A stretch of DNA of 64,000 nucleotides from Actinomycetes bacterium (GTDB lineage Bacteria; Actinomycetota; Acidimicrobiia; Acidimicrobiales; JAJYXR01): positions 120,494 to 184,493 of the forward strand of contig JAJYXR010000003.1 of assembly GCA_021801795.1 (NCBI GenBank), written 5' to 3'. The notes under the pieces were generated by a model. That model saw only the letters and a list, made by a program, of their open reading frames with translations. It was not told the DNA's origin and searched no databases. This document shows, piece after piece, positions 34,598 through 42,330 of this stretch. The position numbers and the translations under genes are program-made. The stretch's first letter is position 1, and the number at the start of each line of letters is the position of its first letter.

Positions 34598-35809
34598 TCA
34601 GCGTCCCACCTTTGGCTCGGTCGGCAGGCCGAGAGCCCTCTCGCCTATCACGTTCCGCTGGATCTCGTTCGACCCACCATATATCGTCTCTGCCCTGCTG
34701 AACAGGAACGTCCTGTGCAGATCGCGAAGCGGGTAGCTAGGCACTGGGCTGCCGGACCCCGGCTCTGGTGCCAGCCAGGCCAGGGCATCCGCGCCGAGTA
34801 GGTCCATGCTCAGCTCCCCCAGCTCCTGGTGCCAGCTGGCCCAGAAGAGCTTCGATATCGATGCCTGAGCACCACCAGGGGAGTCGATGCCCGGGAGCGC
34901 CCGGAGGGTGTTCCACCTCATCACCATTAGACCGCTCCAGGCGCGAGCCAGGCGCTGGCGCAGGACGGGATTGCCGGCGCGGCCAGTCCGGCGGGCCAGC
35001 TCCGTGACCTGCTCGAGTTCCCTCCTGAATGCGAGCAGGTGGCCGAGCATCGCGACTCCCCTCTCGTAGCCGAGCGTCGCCAGGGCGACACCCCAGCCAC
35101 CGTTCACCTTCCCCACGACCATCTCCACCGGCGTGCGGGCCCCGTCGAAGAAGACCTCGTTGAACTCCGAGGTGCCTGTCATCTGGTAGATGGGTCGGAC
35201 CGTGATGCCGGGCTGGTCCATTGGCACCAGCAGGTAGGACAGCCCCCGGTGCCGGGGAGCCTCCGGGTCCGTCCTGCAGACCACGAAGCACCAGTCGGCC
35301 AGGTGAGCCAGCGACGTCCATACCTTCTGGCCAGTTATCACCCATTCGTCGCCCTCCAGTACCGCCCTGGTGGTGACGCCGGCCAGGTCCGATCCCGCCC
35401 CTGGCTCGGAATATCCCTGGCACCACAGCTCCCTGCCCAGCCGTATCGGCGCCAGGAATCGCCTCTTCTGGGCCTCGGTGCCATGCGCGATGAGGGTGGG
35501 TCCTAGCAGACCCTCGCCCAGGACACCGAGGCGGGCCGGAGCATTGGCGGCTACGTACTCCTCGTTCCAGATGACCTGCTCGGCGATGGTCGCTCCACGG
35601 CCACCCCACTGGCTGGGCCAGCCGAGACAGCTCCATCCCTGTTCGCCCAGCAGTCTCTCCCATGCCAGGCGCGCCTCGATGTCCTCGTGCTCCCTGCCCG
35701 GCCCCCCCGCTCCGGCGACGCAGGCGAACTCGCCTGCCAGATGATCGCGTAGCCATGCGCGTGCCTCGGCACGGAACAGAGCCTCACCGGGCGTGTCAAG
35801 AAGATCCAT
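34598..35809 (-). CDS. FadE30-like acyl-CoA dehydrogenase
   Basis: This is a 403-residue flavin acyl-CoA dehydrogenase: 'LGWPSQWGGRGATIAEQ', 'CQGYSEPGAGSDLAGVTTRAV', 'VITGQKVWTSLAHLADWC', and the C-terminal 'ETIYGGSNEIQRNVIGERALGLP'. FadE30 of mycobacteria forms a heteromeric enzyme acting on HIP-CoA; here the neighbouring ipdF- and fadD3-like genes recreate that locus. The ATG at 35809 follows an AGAGGGA site; the frame upstream of it is not conserved-looking. An imperfect copy of the cluster palindrome lies 75 nt upstream. Confidence 0.87.
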   Translation of the reverse strand: MDLLDTPGEALFRAEARAWLRDHLAGEFACVAGAGGPGREHEDIEARLAWERLLGEQGWSCLGWPSQWGGRGATIAEQVIWNEEYVAANAPARLGVLGEGLLGPTLIAHGTEAQKRRFLAPIRLGRELWCQGYSEPGAGSDLAGVTTRAVLEGDEWVITGQKVWTSLAHLADWCFVVCRTDPEAPRHRGLSYLLVPMDQPGITVRPIYQMTGTSEFNEVFFDGARTPVEMVVGKVNGGWGVALATLGYERGVAMLGHLLAFRRELEQVTELARRTGRAGNPVLRQRLARAWSGLMVMRWNTLRALPGIDSPGGAQASISKLFWASWHQELGELSMDLLGADALAWLAPEPGSGSPVPSYPLRDLHRTFLFSRAETIYGGSNEIQRNVIGERALGLPTEPKVGR

Positions 35810-35883
35810 GTCCCTCTCTAGAGCCGGGTCTGCTGGGGACCTCGGCAGGTGCCCCCTGGGCGGCATCTGATGACCCCCTGTTT

Positions 35884-35898
35884 CTGACGCGACGTTAG
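35884..35898. promoter_or_regulatory. CTGAC-N5-GTTAG palindrome, site 3 (one mismatch)
   Basis: CTGAC-GCGAC-GTTAG differs from sites 1 and 2 by one base in the right half-site. It lies 75 nt upstream of the fadE30-like gene, where the promoter of that unit is expected. Confidence 0.5.
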
Positions 35899-35935
35899 CA
35901 AACTGCCCACCCGGGCGTGAGCTGCGCGCCCCCGG

Positions 35936-35979
35936 CAGCTCGAACGCGCCTCCGGCAACTCGAACGCGCCTCCGGCAAC
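35936..35979. repeat. 20-bp direct repeat upstream of msrB
   Basis: The sequence ggcaactcgaacgcgcctcc and a near copy (one mismatch at the start) lie back to back just before the msrB GTG. Confidence 0.75.
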
Positions 35980-35986
35980 CGCTCGC

Positions 35987-36454
35987 GTGTCGGCACTAGA
36001 CGCGGAGCGCCAGATGCGAGAGCATGTTGGGGTGCAGGATACCGGCGACGAGGGCGATGCTGGCGACGAGAGCCACTGGAAGGAGGTTCTGGAGCCCGAG
36101 CGCTACGAGGTGCTGCGCCTGAAGGCCACCGAGCCACCATTCAGCGGTGCCCTGCTCGACGTCCACGACCCGGGGCTCTTCCGGTGCGCAGGCTGCTCTT
36201 CCCCCCTGTTCAGGAGCGACGACAAGTTCGACTCCGGTTCAGGCTGGCCGAGCTTCACCCGTGCAGCCTCCGATGGCGTGATAGTCGAGCGCGAGGACAC
36301 CACCCACGGCATGCGCCGCACGGAGATAATCTGTGCCGGCTGCGGTGGGCATCTCGGCCACGTGTTCCCCGACGGTCCCCGTCCCACCGGCCTGCGCTAC
36401 TGCGTGAACTCACTGTCCCTCACCTTCGAGCCAGAGGGAGGAATGAAGAGATGA
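35987..36454 (+). CDS. msrB: Peptide-methionine (R)-S-oxide reductase
   Basis: MsrB repairs methionine-R-sulfoxide. Zinc-binding pairs are 'CAGCSSPLF' and 'CAGCGGHLGHVF'; the catalytic Cys is in 'LRYCVNSLSLTF'; 'SGSGWPSFTRA' is invariant in the family. The GTG start gives an acidic ~30-residue N-terminal tail that is not part of the fold; the conserved part begins at 'WKEVLEPERYEVLR'. The stop overlaps the next ATG (ATGA). Confidence 0.93.
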   Translation: MSALDAERQMREHVGVQDTGDEGDAGDESHWKEVLEPERYEVLRLKATEPPFSGALLDVHDPGLFRCAGCSSPLFRSDDKFDSGSGWPSFTRAASDGVIVEREDTTHGMRRTEIICAGCGGHLGHVFPDGPRPTGLRYCVNSLSLTFEPEGGMKR

Positions 36455-36777
36455 TCATCACCACAGCCAACGACTTGCCCGGATACCGGATCACAGAGGT
36501 GATGGGCGAGGTCTTCGGCCTCACCGTGCGCTCGCGCAACGCGGGCTCCCAGTTCGGAGCCGCGCTGAAGGCGATCGCAGGCGGTGAGCTGAAGGGCATG
36601 ACGAAGAACCTGGTCGCCAGCCGGCACGAGGTGATCGCCAGGATGGTCGAGGAGGCCGAGTCCCGGGGCGGCAACGCGATCGTCGCGATGCGCTTCGACA
36701 CCTCGGAGATGGGCGGGAACTGGACCGAGATATGCGCCTATGGCACCGCGGTGAAGGTCGTGCCGGCCGGATCCTAG
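36451..36777 (+). CDS. YbjQ/UPF0145 family protein
   Basis: This 108-residue protein starts 'MIITTANDLPGYRITEVMGE'. 'GLTVRSRN', 'GGELKGMTKNLVASRHEV', 'EAESRGGNAIVAMRFDTSEM' and 'TEICAYGTAVKV' define the family. These proteins form pentameric rings and were once annotated as heavy-metal binding; the role is unknown. The gene is translationally coupled to msrB. Its stop overlaps the convergent small gene by 4 nt. Confidence 0.92.
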   Translation: MIITTANDLPGYRITEVMGEVFGLTVRSRNAGSQFGAALKAIAGGELKGMTKNLVASRHEVIARMVEEAESRGGNAIVAMRFDTSEMGGNWTEICAYGTAVKVVPAGS

Positions 36778-37043
36778 GCCTGCCCAGTCGCCAGGCGCGC
36801 TTCGAGCACGTCGAAGAGCGTAGCGAGGCTCGCCGCCTCCATTGGTCGCCCCAGAGTCATGAGCTCCCTCTCTGCCAGAGCCAGCGCGCAGCAGGCGTCG
36901 AAGACCTCCTCCTTCATAAGGGTCACCGCACGCGCCAGGCGCACCCGCTTCATCTCCAGTGGTGCCTCGGATAGGTCGCACCGTCCGGCTGGGTGCGCCC
37001 AAGGCTCCACCACCTCCAGTGGGGGTGTGCAGGAACTGCTCAT
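36774..37043 (-). CDS. Small protein of unknown function (89 residues)
   Basis: No family is recognised. Residues ~30-89 should form a helical bundle ('MKRVRLARAVTLMKEEVFDA', 'ALALAERELMTLG', 'AASLATLFDVLEARL'). The ATG overlaps the stop of the upstream membrane-protein gene (ATGA). The unit order ssb paralogue - membrane protein - this gene suggests co-expression. It is probably real because it is coupled and has coding-like composition. Confidence 0.55.
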   Translation of the reverse strand: MSSSCTPPLEVVEPWAHPAGRCDLSEAPLEMKRVRLARAVTLMKEEVFDACCALALAERELMTLGRPMEAASLATLFDVLEARLATGQA

Positions 37044-37357
37044 CGGTCCTTCCTCCTCTCCAGGTAGCTACCGTCGCCCGACCGATCTGCGCGACCCCGG
37101 CTGATGATGTCTCTTCGATACAGCCGGGACCGTTGGAACAGTCCCCTGGAGACCACCGGGACAGACGCGAGCAGGACGGCGGTGACCATGGCTATGGCCA
37201 CGGAAACCCCGGCTCCGAGACCTAGCGCAACGGCCGTCCCGAGGTGCCATCCCAGCCTGGCTGCCGCAGCGCTCGAGACGCCCGTCAGCAGGACGAAGGG
37301 CAGCGATGCGCTTCCCCATACGAGAGCGAGGATCCCCGCCAGTTCAAGGTGTTCCAT
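37040..37357 (-). CDS. Small membrane protein (105 residues, two TM segments)
   Basis: The ATG at 37357 has an AAGGAG site 9 nt upstream. Two hydrophobic segments ('AGILALVWGSASLPFVLLTG' and 'LGAGVSVAIAMVTAVLLASV') are followed by a basic tail ('RSRLYRRDIISRGRADRSGD'). No family is recognised. The tail is rich in Arg and may face the cytoplasm. Confidence 0.6.
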   Translation of the reverse strand: MEHLELAGILALVWGSASLPFVLLTGVSSAAAARLGWHLGTAVALGLGAGVSVAIAMVTAVLLASVPVVSRGLFQRSRLYRRDIISRGRADRSGDGSYLERRKDR

Positions 37358-37490
37358 TGTCGTAGATCTCCTTCCCATTCCCCAGGCTCCCGGCCTCCAC
37401 AGCACCGGGAGCCCAGACGCTCGGGCAGCCTCCAGACGAGGCCCTGCCGGTCCCCGGGTGCGTGCCCCGAGGACCGGCATATGGCCTGCC

Positions 37491-37937
37491 TCACGCCTCG
37501 GCGCCCACCATGTCGGCGTCCGGGGCTGACTCCATGGCTGGGTCGGAGCTTCCAGCGGAACCGGCTTCCTCGGCCGACCGGCGCTCGGTGCGCGAGACCT
37601 CTGCGGTCGCGAACCTGAGCGAGGCGCCGACCTCGTCGGCCACCACCTCCACCCGGCTACGACGCTCTCCTTCGTCGTTCTCCCAGCTCCTCTGCTCCAG
37701 GCGGCCGGTCACCACGGCACGCGATCCCTTCGCGAGGCTGAGGGCCACGTTCTCGGCCAGGTCACGCCAGCAGATCACGTCGAAGAAGGAGGTGGCCTCT
37801 TCCCACTCCTCGCTTCCCCGTCGTTGCCAGCGACGGTTTACCGCCAGGCCGAAGGTGGCGCTCGCCTGTCCTTCGTTCGTGTAGCGGATCTCTGGATCAC
37901 GGGTGAGGTTACCCGTGAGGGTGATCGTGTTGCTCAT
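37491..37937 (-). CDS. ssb: Single-stranded DNA-binding protein (paralogue)
   Basis: This is a 148-residue OB-fold SSB: 'MSNTITLTGNLTRDPEIRYT', 'ATFGLAVNRRWQRRG', 'TSFFDVICWRDLAENVALSLAKGSRAVVTGRLEQRSW' (quoted in parts). The acidic C-terminal tail is short and ends 'APDADMVGAEA'; it lacks the DDIPF-type tip that recruits repair and replication partners. It is also not next to rpsF/rpsR/rplI, so it is probably a second SSB, like SsbB of mycobacteria. Inverted repeats lie in its leader (37962-37980) and in its first codons. Confidence 0.9.
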   Translation of the reverse strand: MSNTITLTGNLTRDPEIRYTNEGQASATFGLAVNRRWQRRGSEEWEEATSFFDVICWRDLAENVALSLAKGSRAVVTGRLEQRSWENDEGERRSRVEVVADEVGASLRFATAEVSRTERRSAEEAGSAGSSDPAMESAPDADMVGAEA

Positions 37938-37961
37938 ATCCAGCTCTTCTCCCTTGCTCGG

Positions 37962-37980
37962 GCCACCCCTCACGGGTGGC
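37962..37980. promoter_or_regulatory. Hairpin in the ssb leader
   Basis: GCCACCC-CTCAC-GGGTGGC is a perfect 7-bp stem with a 5-nt loop, 25 nt upstream of the ssb ATG. The sequence ACCCGTGAGG in it recurs, in opposite orientation, inside the first codons (37911-37920), where a second inverted repeat CACGGGT-N6-ACCCGTG (37898-37917) lies. Autoregulation by SSB binding is possible but unproven. Confidence 0.35.
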
Positions 37981-38105
37981 TGGAGAGAGCATCCGGGATG
38001 GACCTGGCTGGGAACCGTGGCGCGAACCTATCTGGAAACCTCCCATAGGGACGGACGAGAAAAATATTCTTCCTCGGGCCAGGAAGCTGCCTCGGCTGGC
38101 AGCTC

Positions 38106-40067
38106 TCAGCAGCTCGCCCGCCAGCTGCGGTGCCGCATGGCAGCCTTGCGAGCCTCCTTCGCCACCCGCCGATCAGGGTGGGCCCGGCCCAGCGCGTCGA
38201 AGACCTCCGCGGCGAACATCGACGGCGCCCGCCACGACACGGAGAGCCACTCGAGCTGCTCTCCCTTGTCGCCCACCAGCTCGAAGACCGCGCACATCTC
38301 GTCTACGCCCTCTGCTATCAGGCGCAGTGCCAGCACGTCGAGGAAGGATGCCGGATCCTCCTGGTCGTAGAGGGATTCATAGGGCTCCAGACCGTTGTCC
38401 ACCAGCCAGCACCGTGCCACGCCGCGCCGGCGTGGATCGGCATCCAGGGCCCGCACAGCAGCCTCGGCCAGGTCGCTGCCTGCGATCTCGAGCCCTACGA
38501 GCCCTACCTGCCAGTTCGCGGGACTCTCGGAGGCCATTATGGCCTCGGAGAGTCCCGAAACCGCCTCCTCGACCGATCGCTTGGCGCACCAGGCAGCCAG
38601 CTCTGCACGTCCCTCGTCGAAAGAACGGTCCACCAGGGCGTCCAGCAGCTCGGTGGCCTCGAGGTCGCAGAGTGCTCCAGCGGTGGGAGCACCATAGCCT
38701 GCCTCCAGGAGCCACCGGCGCACCTCCACCACACCGGCAGGCGTCAGCGTCACCACACCGCCGCGGCGCAGGACACTCTCGAAGCGATGCTCCTCCGTGA
38801 AGTCGCTCCATTCCAGCACGCCGGCGCGATCCAGGGCTCCTACCAGGCGCTCGATGTCGGAATCGACCACCATGCGCGCCATGTCAAGCGCCATATCAGA
38901 GCCGAATTGGAACGCTCGGGTAACCGCCTCCGATGCTGTTGCCGCCATGTCCGAGAGGGCGGCGGATTCTCCTGCCGACCAGCCGAGATAAGCCAGGAGC
39001 ATCAGGTGCGGCAGGCTCGCGTCCAAGAACTCGGAGACCCCGTCCCAGTACCAGCCAGTTTCGGCGGAGTAGGACATGATCGGCCCCATGTCCACGAGGG
39101 CCCCGAGCACCCTGTCGAAGGCCGCCGAGGGATCGGACAGAAGCTTCCTCCCGAACGCGGTAGGCCTCAGAACACCGTGCCTGACCCACACCACCCCGGC
39201 CTTCCTCGCCCACCTCATCAGATGGGAGAGCTGGGGAAGCTCTGCTGAGCTCCTGATCTTGGTGGTCCGTCCTGCGAAGGTGTACTCCATTCTCTCCCCG
39301 GTCTCCAGGAGCACTGCCAGCGCATCTCCGTCCTTCCTCGAGAGATGCCCCTTGGCAGTGAGGCGAAGCCCTGCATCGCAGTAGTCCACCAGCGCGGCGA
39401 AGAGAGCCAGCACTGGTGCTTTCGCCTTCGAGGCAGCCACCTCGTCATCGCCTGGCAGTACCACGAAGGGCAGGACCGGGAAGCTCGGGCTGCTACCTGC
39501 GCCAGCCATTCCTCCGAGCGCCGGACCGAGGACTGCATCCCTCTCTTCGAAGGGCCGGCTGTTGAACTCCGTCATCCAGCTCGTCACCGCTGCTTCGTCT
39601 TCGCAGTCCACGCCTTCTGCCTGCATGGCGTACACCAGGGACTTGGCCAACGAGAAGTTGCTCGGGTCTCCCATCGCCTCGAAAGCCTCCGGTTCGAGAA
39701 CCTCGATCACGTCGTTGAGCGTCTCCAGGCTCTCGCCGTCATGGGCCAGTAAACCCTCGGAGTCGAGCATCCCGAGGAGTGCATGGAGTCCCCCCACGAT
39801 CTCCCCTACAGCCTCTGGTCCGGCGCTCAGCTTGGAAGGGCACCACCCCACGAGGTACTCCAATAGTGAGGCAGGGTCCCATGAGACCAGGTCACCGTCG
39901 CCATAGAGCCATTTCCACTCCAGGGCCAGTCCAGCATACCTGCTGCTTGCCTCCACCTGCTCAGATGGAGCGCCGGCATGCTCCATCCACGAGCGAAGCA
40001 TCCCGTCGAGTCGCCCTGACGCAGTATTGAATGCATCTGTGTCCCCTGGAGCTACCTTCCAATCCAT
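38106..40067 (-). CDS. Uncharacterised 653-residue protein
   Basis: The protein is soluble and largely helical, with no signal peptide or TM segment. The N-terminal third has 'LLEYLVGWCPSKLSAGPEAV', similar in pattern to helical N-domains of large actinobacterial proteins of unknown role. Residues ~230-330 ('LRLTAKGHLSRKDGDALAVL', 'WVRHGVLRPTAFGRKLLSDP') and ~470-490 ('VVTLTPAGVVEVRRWLLEAG') look like repeated winged-helix modules. The last 100 residues resemble HEAT-like helices. No catalytic motif was recognised. It is divergent from an HhH-GPD DNA-repair-type gene. Confidence 0.8.
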   Translation of the reverse strand: MDWKVAPGDTDAFNTASGRLDGMLRSWMEHAGAPSEQVEASSRYAGLALEWKWLYGDGDLVSWDPASLLEYLVGWCPSKLSAGPEAVGEIVGGLHALLGMLDSEGLLAHDGESLETLNDVIEVLEPEAFEAMGDPSNFSLAKSLVYAMQAEGVDCEDEAAVTSWMTEFNSRPFEERDAVLGPALGGMAGAGSSPSFPVLPFVVLPGDDEVAASKAKAPVLALFAALVDYCDAGLRLTAKGHLSRKDGDALAVLLETGERMEYTFAGRTTKIRSSAELPQLSHLMRWARKAGVVWVRHGVLRPTAFGRKLLSDPSAAFDRVLGALVDMGPIMSYSAETGWYWDGVSEFLDASLPHLMLLAYLGWSAGESAALSDMAATASEAVTRAFQFGSDMALDMARMVVDSDIERLVGALDRAGVLEWSDFTEEHRFESVLRRGGVVTLTPAGVVEVRRWLLEAGYGAPTAGALCDLEATELLDALVDRSFDEGRAELAAWCAKRSVEEAVSGLSEAIMASESPANWQVGLVGLEIAGSDLAEAAVRALDADPRRRGVARCWLVDNGLEPYESLYDQEDPASFLDVLALRLIAEGVDEMCAVFELVGDKGEQLEWLSVSWRAPSMFAAEVFDALGRAHPDRRVAKEARKAAMRHRSWRASC

Positions 40068-40202
40068 CCGACGAGCATGCCACGCCTGGCAGCGCGCCGC
40101 TCACGCGGTCAGATCGCACCGGCGACTCCCGCTCCCCGGAGCGGGCAGCCCGCTCTACGGCTCCAGCTTCCATCGCCGTGCATCTCATGCGACACTGTGG
40201 CT

Positions 40203-40784
40203 GTGAGACTCTGGCTATCAGGTGACCCCCAGGCTGACGAACTGCTCAGCTCTGACCCACTCGCCCTGGTGATAGGCCTGATCCTGGACCAGCAGGTACC
40301 GCTCGAACGCGCCTTCGCGGCTCCGGCAGAGTTGGCCCGACGCCTCGGCGGCGAGCTCGACCCAGCCTCCATCGCAGCCATGGACCCCCAGGACCTGGCT
40401 GCCGTCTTCGTTCAAAAGCCTGCCCTGCACCGCTACCCGGCATCCATGGCCGGGCGCGTCCAGGATCTGTGCAGGATCGTCACCGAGAGCTACGGAGGCG
40501 ACGCCGCCACCATCTGGTCCACCGCCGCGAGCTCAGAGGAGCTCCTGCGCCGCCTGAGGTCACTTCCTGGTTTCGGCGACCAGAAAGCCAGGATCTTCCT
40601 CGCCTTCCTCGCCAAGCAGATGCGCGTACGCCATAGGGGGTGGCAGGAGGCATCGCATCCATTCGGCGAGCCTGGGACCAGGATGTCCATCGCAGACATA
40701 GTCGACGCCCGCTCCCTCGCAGAGGTCCGCGACTACAAGCAGAAGCTGAAGCAGCAGGCCGGTCGCCAGCCTGGAAAGCATTGA
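40203..40784 (+). CDS. HhH-GPD family protein (TIGR03252-like)
   Basis: This is a 193-residue protein with a helix-hairpin-helix ('LRSLPGFGDQKARIFLAFLA') in a DNA-glycosylase-like helical fold: 'LVIGLILDQQVPLERAFAAP', 'VFVQKPALHRYPASMAGRVQDL'. The actinobacterial family of this kind is annotated as base-excision-repair-like but is uncharacterised. The GTG at 40203 fits the family start; the frame extends upstream without conservation. Its stop overlaps a possible TTG start of thiE. Confidence 0.82.
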   Translation: MRLWLSGDPQADELLSSDPLALVIGLILDQQVPLERAFAAPAELARRLGGELDPASIAAMDPQDLAAVFVQKPALHRYPASMAGRVQDLCRIVTESYGGDAATIWSTAASSEELLRRLRSLPGFGDQKARIFLAFLAKQMRVRHRGWQEASHPFGEPGTRMSIADIVDARSLAEVRDYKQKLKQQAGRQPGKH

Positions 40785-40811
40785 GCCCTCCCTGCCCAGG
40801 CAGGGGAGCCA

Positions 40812-40863
40812 GCGAGGGCGTGGCCGCCAGCACGGATAGCCCGGGCGAGGGCGTGGCCGCCAG
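40812..40863. repeat. 19-bp direct repeat duplicating the thiE GTG
   Basis: The sequence gcgagggcgtggccgccag occurs twice, 33 bp apart. Each copy offers the same GTG and upstream GAGGG in the thiE frame, so start-codon choice is ambiguous. Confidence 0.8.
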
Positions 40864-41524
40864 GGAACCAGGTGGCTCTCGCATCGGGTCGGCCAGGCTC
40901 TACCTCTGCACGCCAGACCGCAGCGACCTCGAGCAGTTCGTCGAGCAATGCATCCTCGGTGGAGTGGAGGTGGTGCAGCTTCGGGAGAAGGAACTTGGCG
41001 ACCGTGACCTGCTGGCGCGGGCGAGAAAGCTGGTCAGAGTGTGCAGCCATCACGGTGTGCCGTTCATCCTGAACGATCGCCCGGACCTGGCCCTGGAGGC
41101 CGGCGCTGACGGCGTCCACGTGGGCCAGGATGACGCCCCCCCTTCGCTGGCGCGGCGGATCCTGGGGCCGAACGCCATCATCGGGCTGTCCACCCACCGG
41201 CCCGAGGAGCTCCAGTCGAGCAAGGCAGAGCCGGTGGACTACATCTCCGCAGGACCCGTAGTCGCCACACCTACCAAGCCGGGCCGTCCGGGCACGGGAG
41301 TGGGGTACGCGGCGCTGGCGAGCACCGAAGCAGGGCGCCCGGTGTTCGTCACCGGGGGCGTGGATCCCTCCAGCGTGCGAAGGATGGCTCCTGCTGGCGC
41401 GCGACGCTTCGTCGTCGTCAGGTTCCTCACTCGATCCACGGATCCGGCTGGTGATGCCAGGCTCCTGGCTCAGGCCATCGACGATGCCATTGCACGCGCC
41501 GAGGACCGGCCTCAGACGACCTGA
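40820..41524 (+). CDS. thiE: Thiamine-phosphate synthase
   Basis: ThiE joins the pyrimidine and thiazole phosphates in thiamine synthesis. Motifs are 'VEVVQLREKELGDRDLLARA', 'FILNDRPDLALEAGADGVHV' (diphosphate site), 'IGLSTHRPEE', 'DYISAGPVVATPTKPGRPGT' and 'FVTGGVDPSSV'. The start is uncertain: GTG 40820 and GTG 40853 lie in two copies of the same duplicated 19-bp sequence, and a TTG at 40781 overlaps the stop of the gene before. The domain itself begins at 'ARLYLCTPDRSD'. Confidence 0.92.
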   Translation: MAASTDSPGEGVAAREPGGSRIGSARLYLCTPDRSDLEQFVEQCILGGVEVVQLREKELGDRDLLARARKLVRVCSHHGVPFILNDRPDLALEAGADGVHVGQDDAPPSLARRILGPNAIIGLSTHRPEELQSSKAEPVDYISAGPVVATPTKPGRPGTGVGYAALASTEAGRPVFVTGGVDPSSVRRMAPAGARRFVVVRFLTRSTDPAGDARLLAQAIDDAIARAEDRPQTT

Positions 41525-42312
41525 CGCTCCAGCCATCCGACGAGCAGGGCCGCCGCTCGCGGATCTGCCTGCAGCCTGCGACCTGCCCCGTGAAGCAGGT
41601 GTGCAGCCGCACCTCCAGCAGAGGCCTCTGCAAGGCTCCGGGCGGCCTCAGGTGGGTTCGACCGATCGTCGGCCCCGTGGACCACCAGCATGTCCCTGCC
41701 CTGACCGGCTGCCGCGGCGATCCCTGCCGAGATCCTCCCAGAGAGGCGGTCGAAACCCTTGGCCCAGGCAGCCAGATCGGGGGGAAAGCCGTCATGGCGT
41801 ATCACGCCAGATGCCCTGAGCAGCGCGACGCTGCTCGGCGGGTCATCCCTCAGGTAGTCGGTCCTGAGGTCGGGACCGAGACAGGCGATACCGGCCACCC
41901 TGTCGTCTGCCGAGGATACGGCCAGCAGTACGGCAACGCCGAAACCGAACCCCGCAGCCCATACCCGACCGTTGTCTCGGCTGGCCAGCCAGTCGACAGC
42001 GAATGCGAGGTCCTCCATCCATCCCTCTGGCGAGAAGTCACCTTCCGAGCCCCCGACGCCGCGCAGGCGCACCGACTCGACATGCCAGCGGGTCTGTGAG
42101 CATATGCGATCTGCCAGGTAGGGCAACTCGTTACCCTCGTTGGCCGCACTGGCCCTCTCCAGGGGCAGGTCGTGGACGAGCAGGAGGGTGCCCCTGTGGT
42201 CAGCACCGCCCTGGGAGCGGTAGATCTGGAGCAGCCCCGAGGGGCCATCCAGTCCTTCCCAGGCCGGGAAATCGCCAGACGGGTTGCCCACTAGCCGGAT
42301 GCCGCCGCCCAC
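41512..42312 (-). CDS. Alpha/beta-hydrolase-fold protein, possibly inactive
   Basis: This 266-residue alpha/beta hydrolase has 'GTLLLVHDLPLERASAANEG', 'WHVESVRLRGVGGSEGDFS', the nucleophile-elbow position 'VWAAGFGFGVAVLLAV' and 'DMLVVHGADDRSNPPEAA'. In related proteins the elbow reads G-x-S-x-G; here the residue at the Ser position is Gly (GFGFG), so the usual nucleophile is missing. A His near the C-terminus ('LLHGAGRRL') remains. The gene overlaps the thiE end by 13 nt (convergent). The role is unknown. Confidence 0.7.
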   Translation of the reverse strand: MGGGIRLVGNPSGDFPAWEGLDGPSGLLQIYRSQGGADHRGTLLLVHDLPLERASAANEGNELPYLADRICSQTRWHVESVRLRGVGGSEGDFSPEGWMEDLAFAVDWLASRDNGRVWAAGFGFGVAVLLAVSSADDRVAGIACLGPDLRTDYLRDDPPSSVALLRASGVIRHDGFPPDLAAWAKGFDRLSGRISAGIAAAAGQGRDMLVVHGADDRSNPPEAARSLAEASAGGAAAHLLHGAGRRLQADPRAAALLVGWLERQVV

Positions 42313-42330
42313 CAGCCAGGGTACGGAGGC

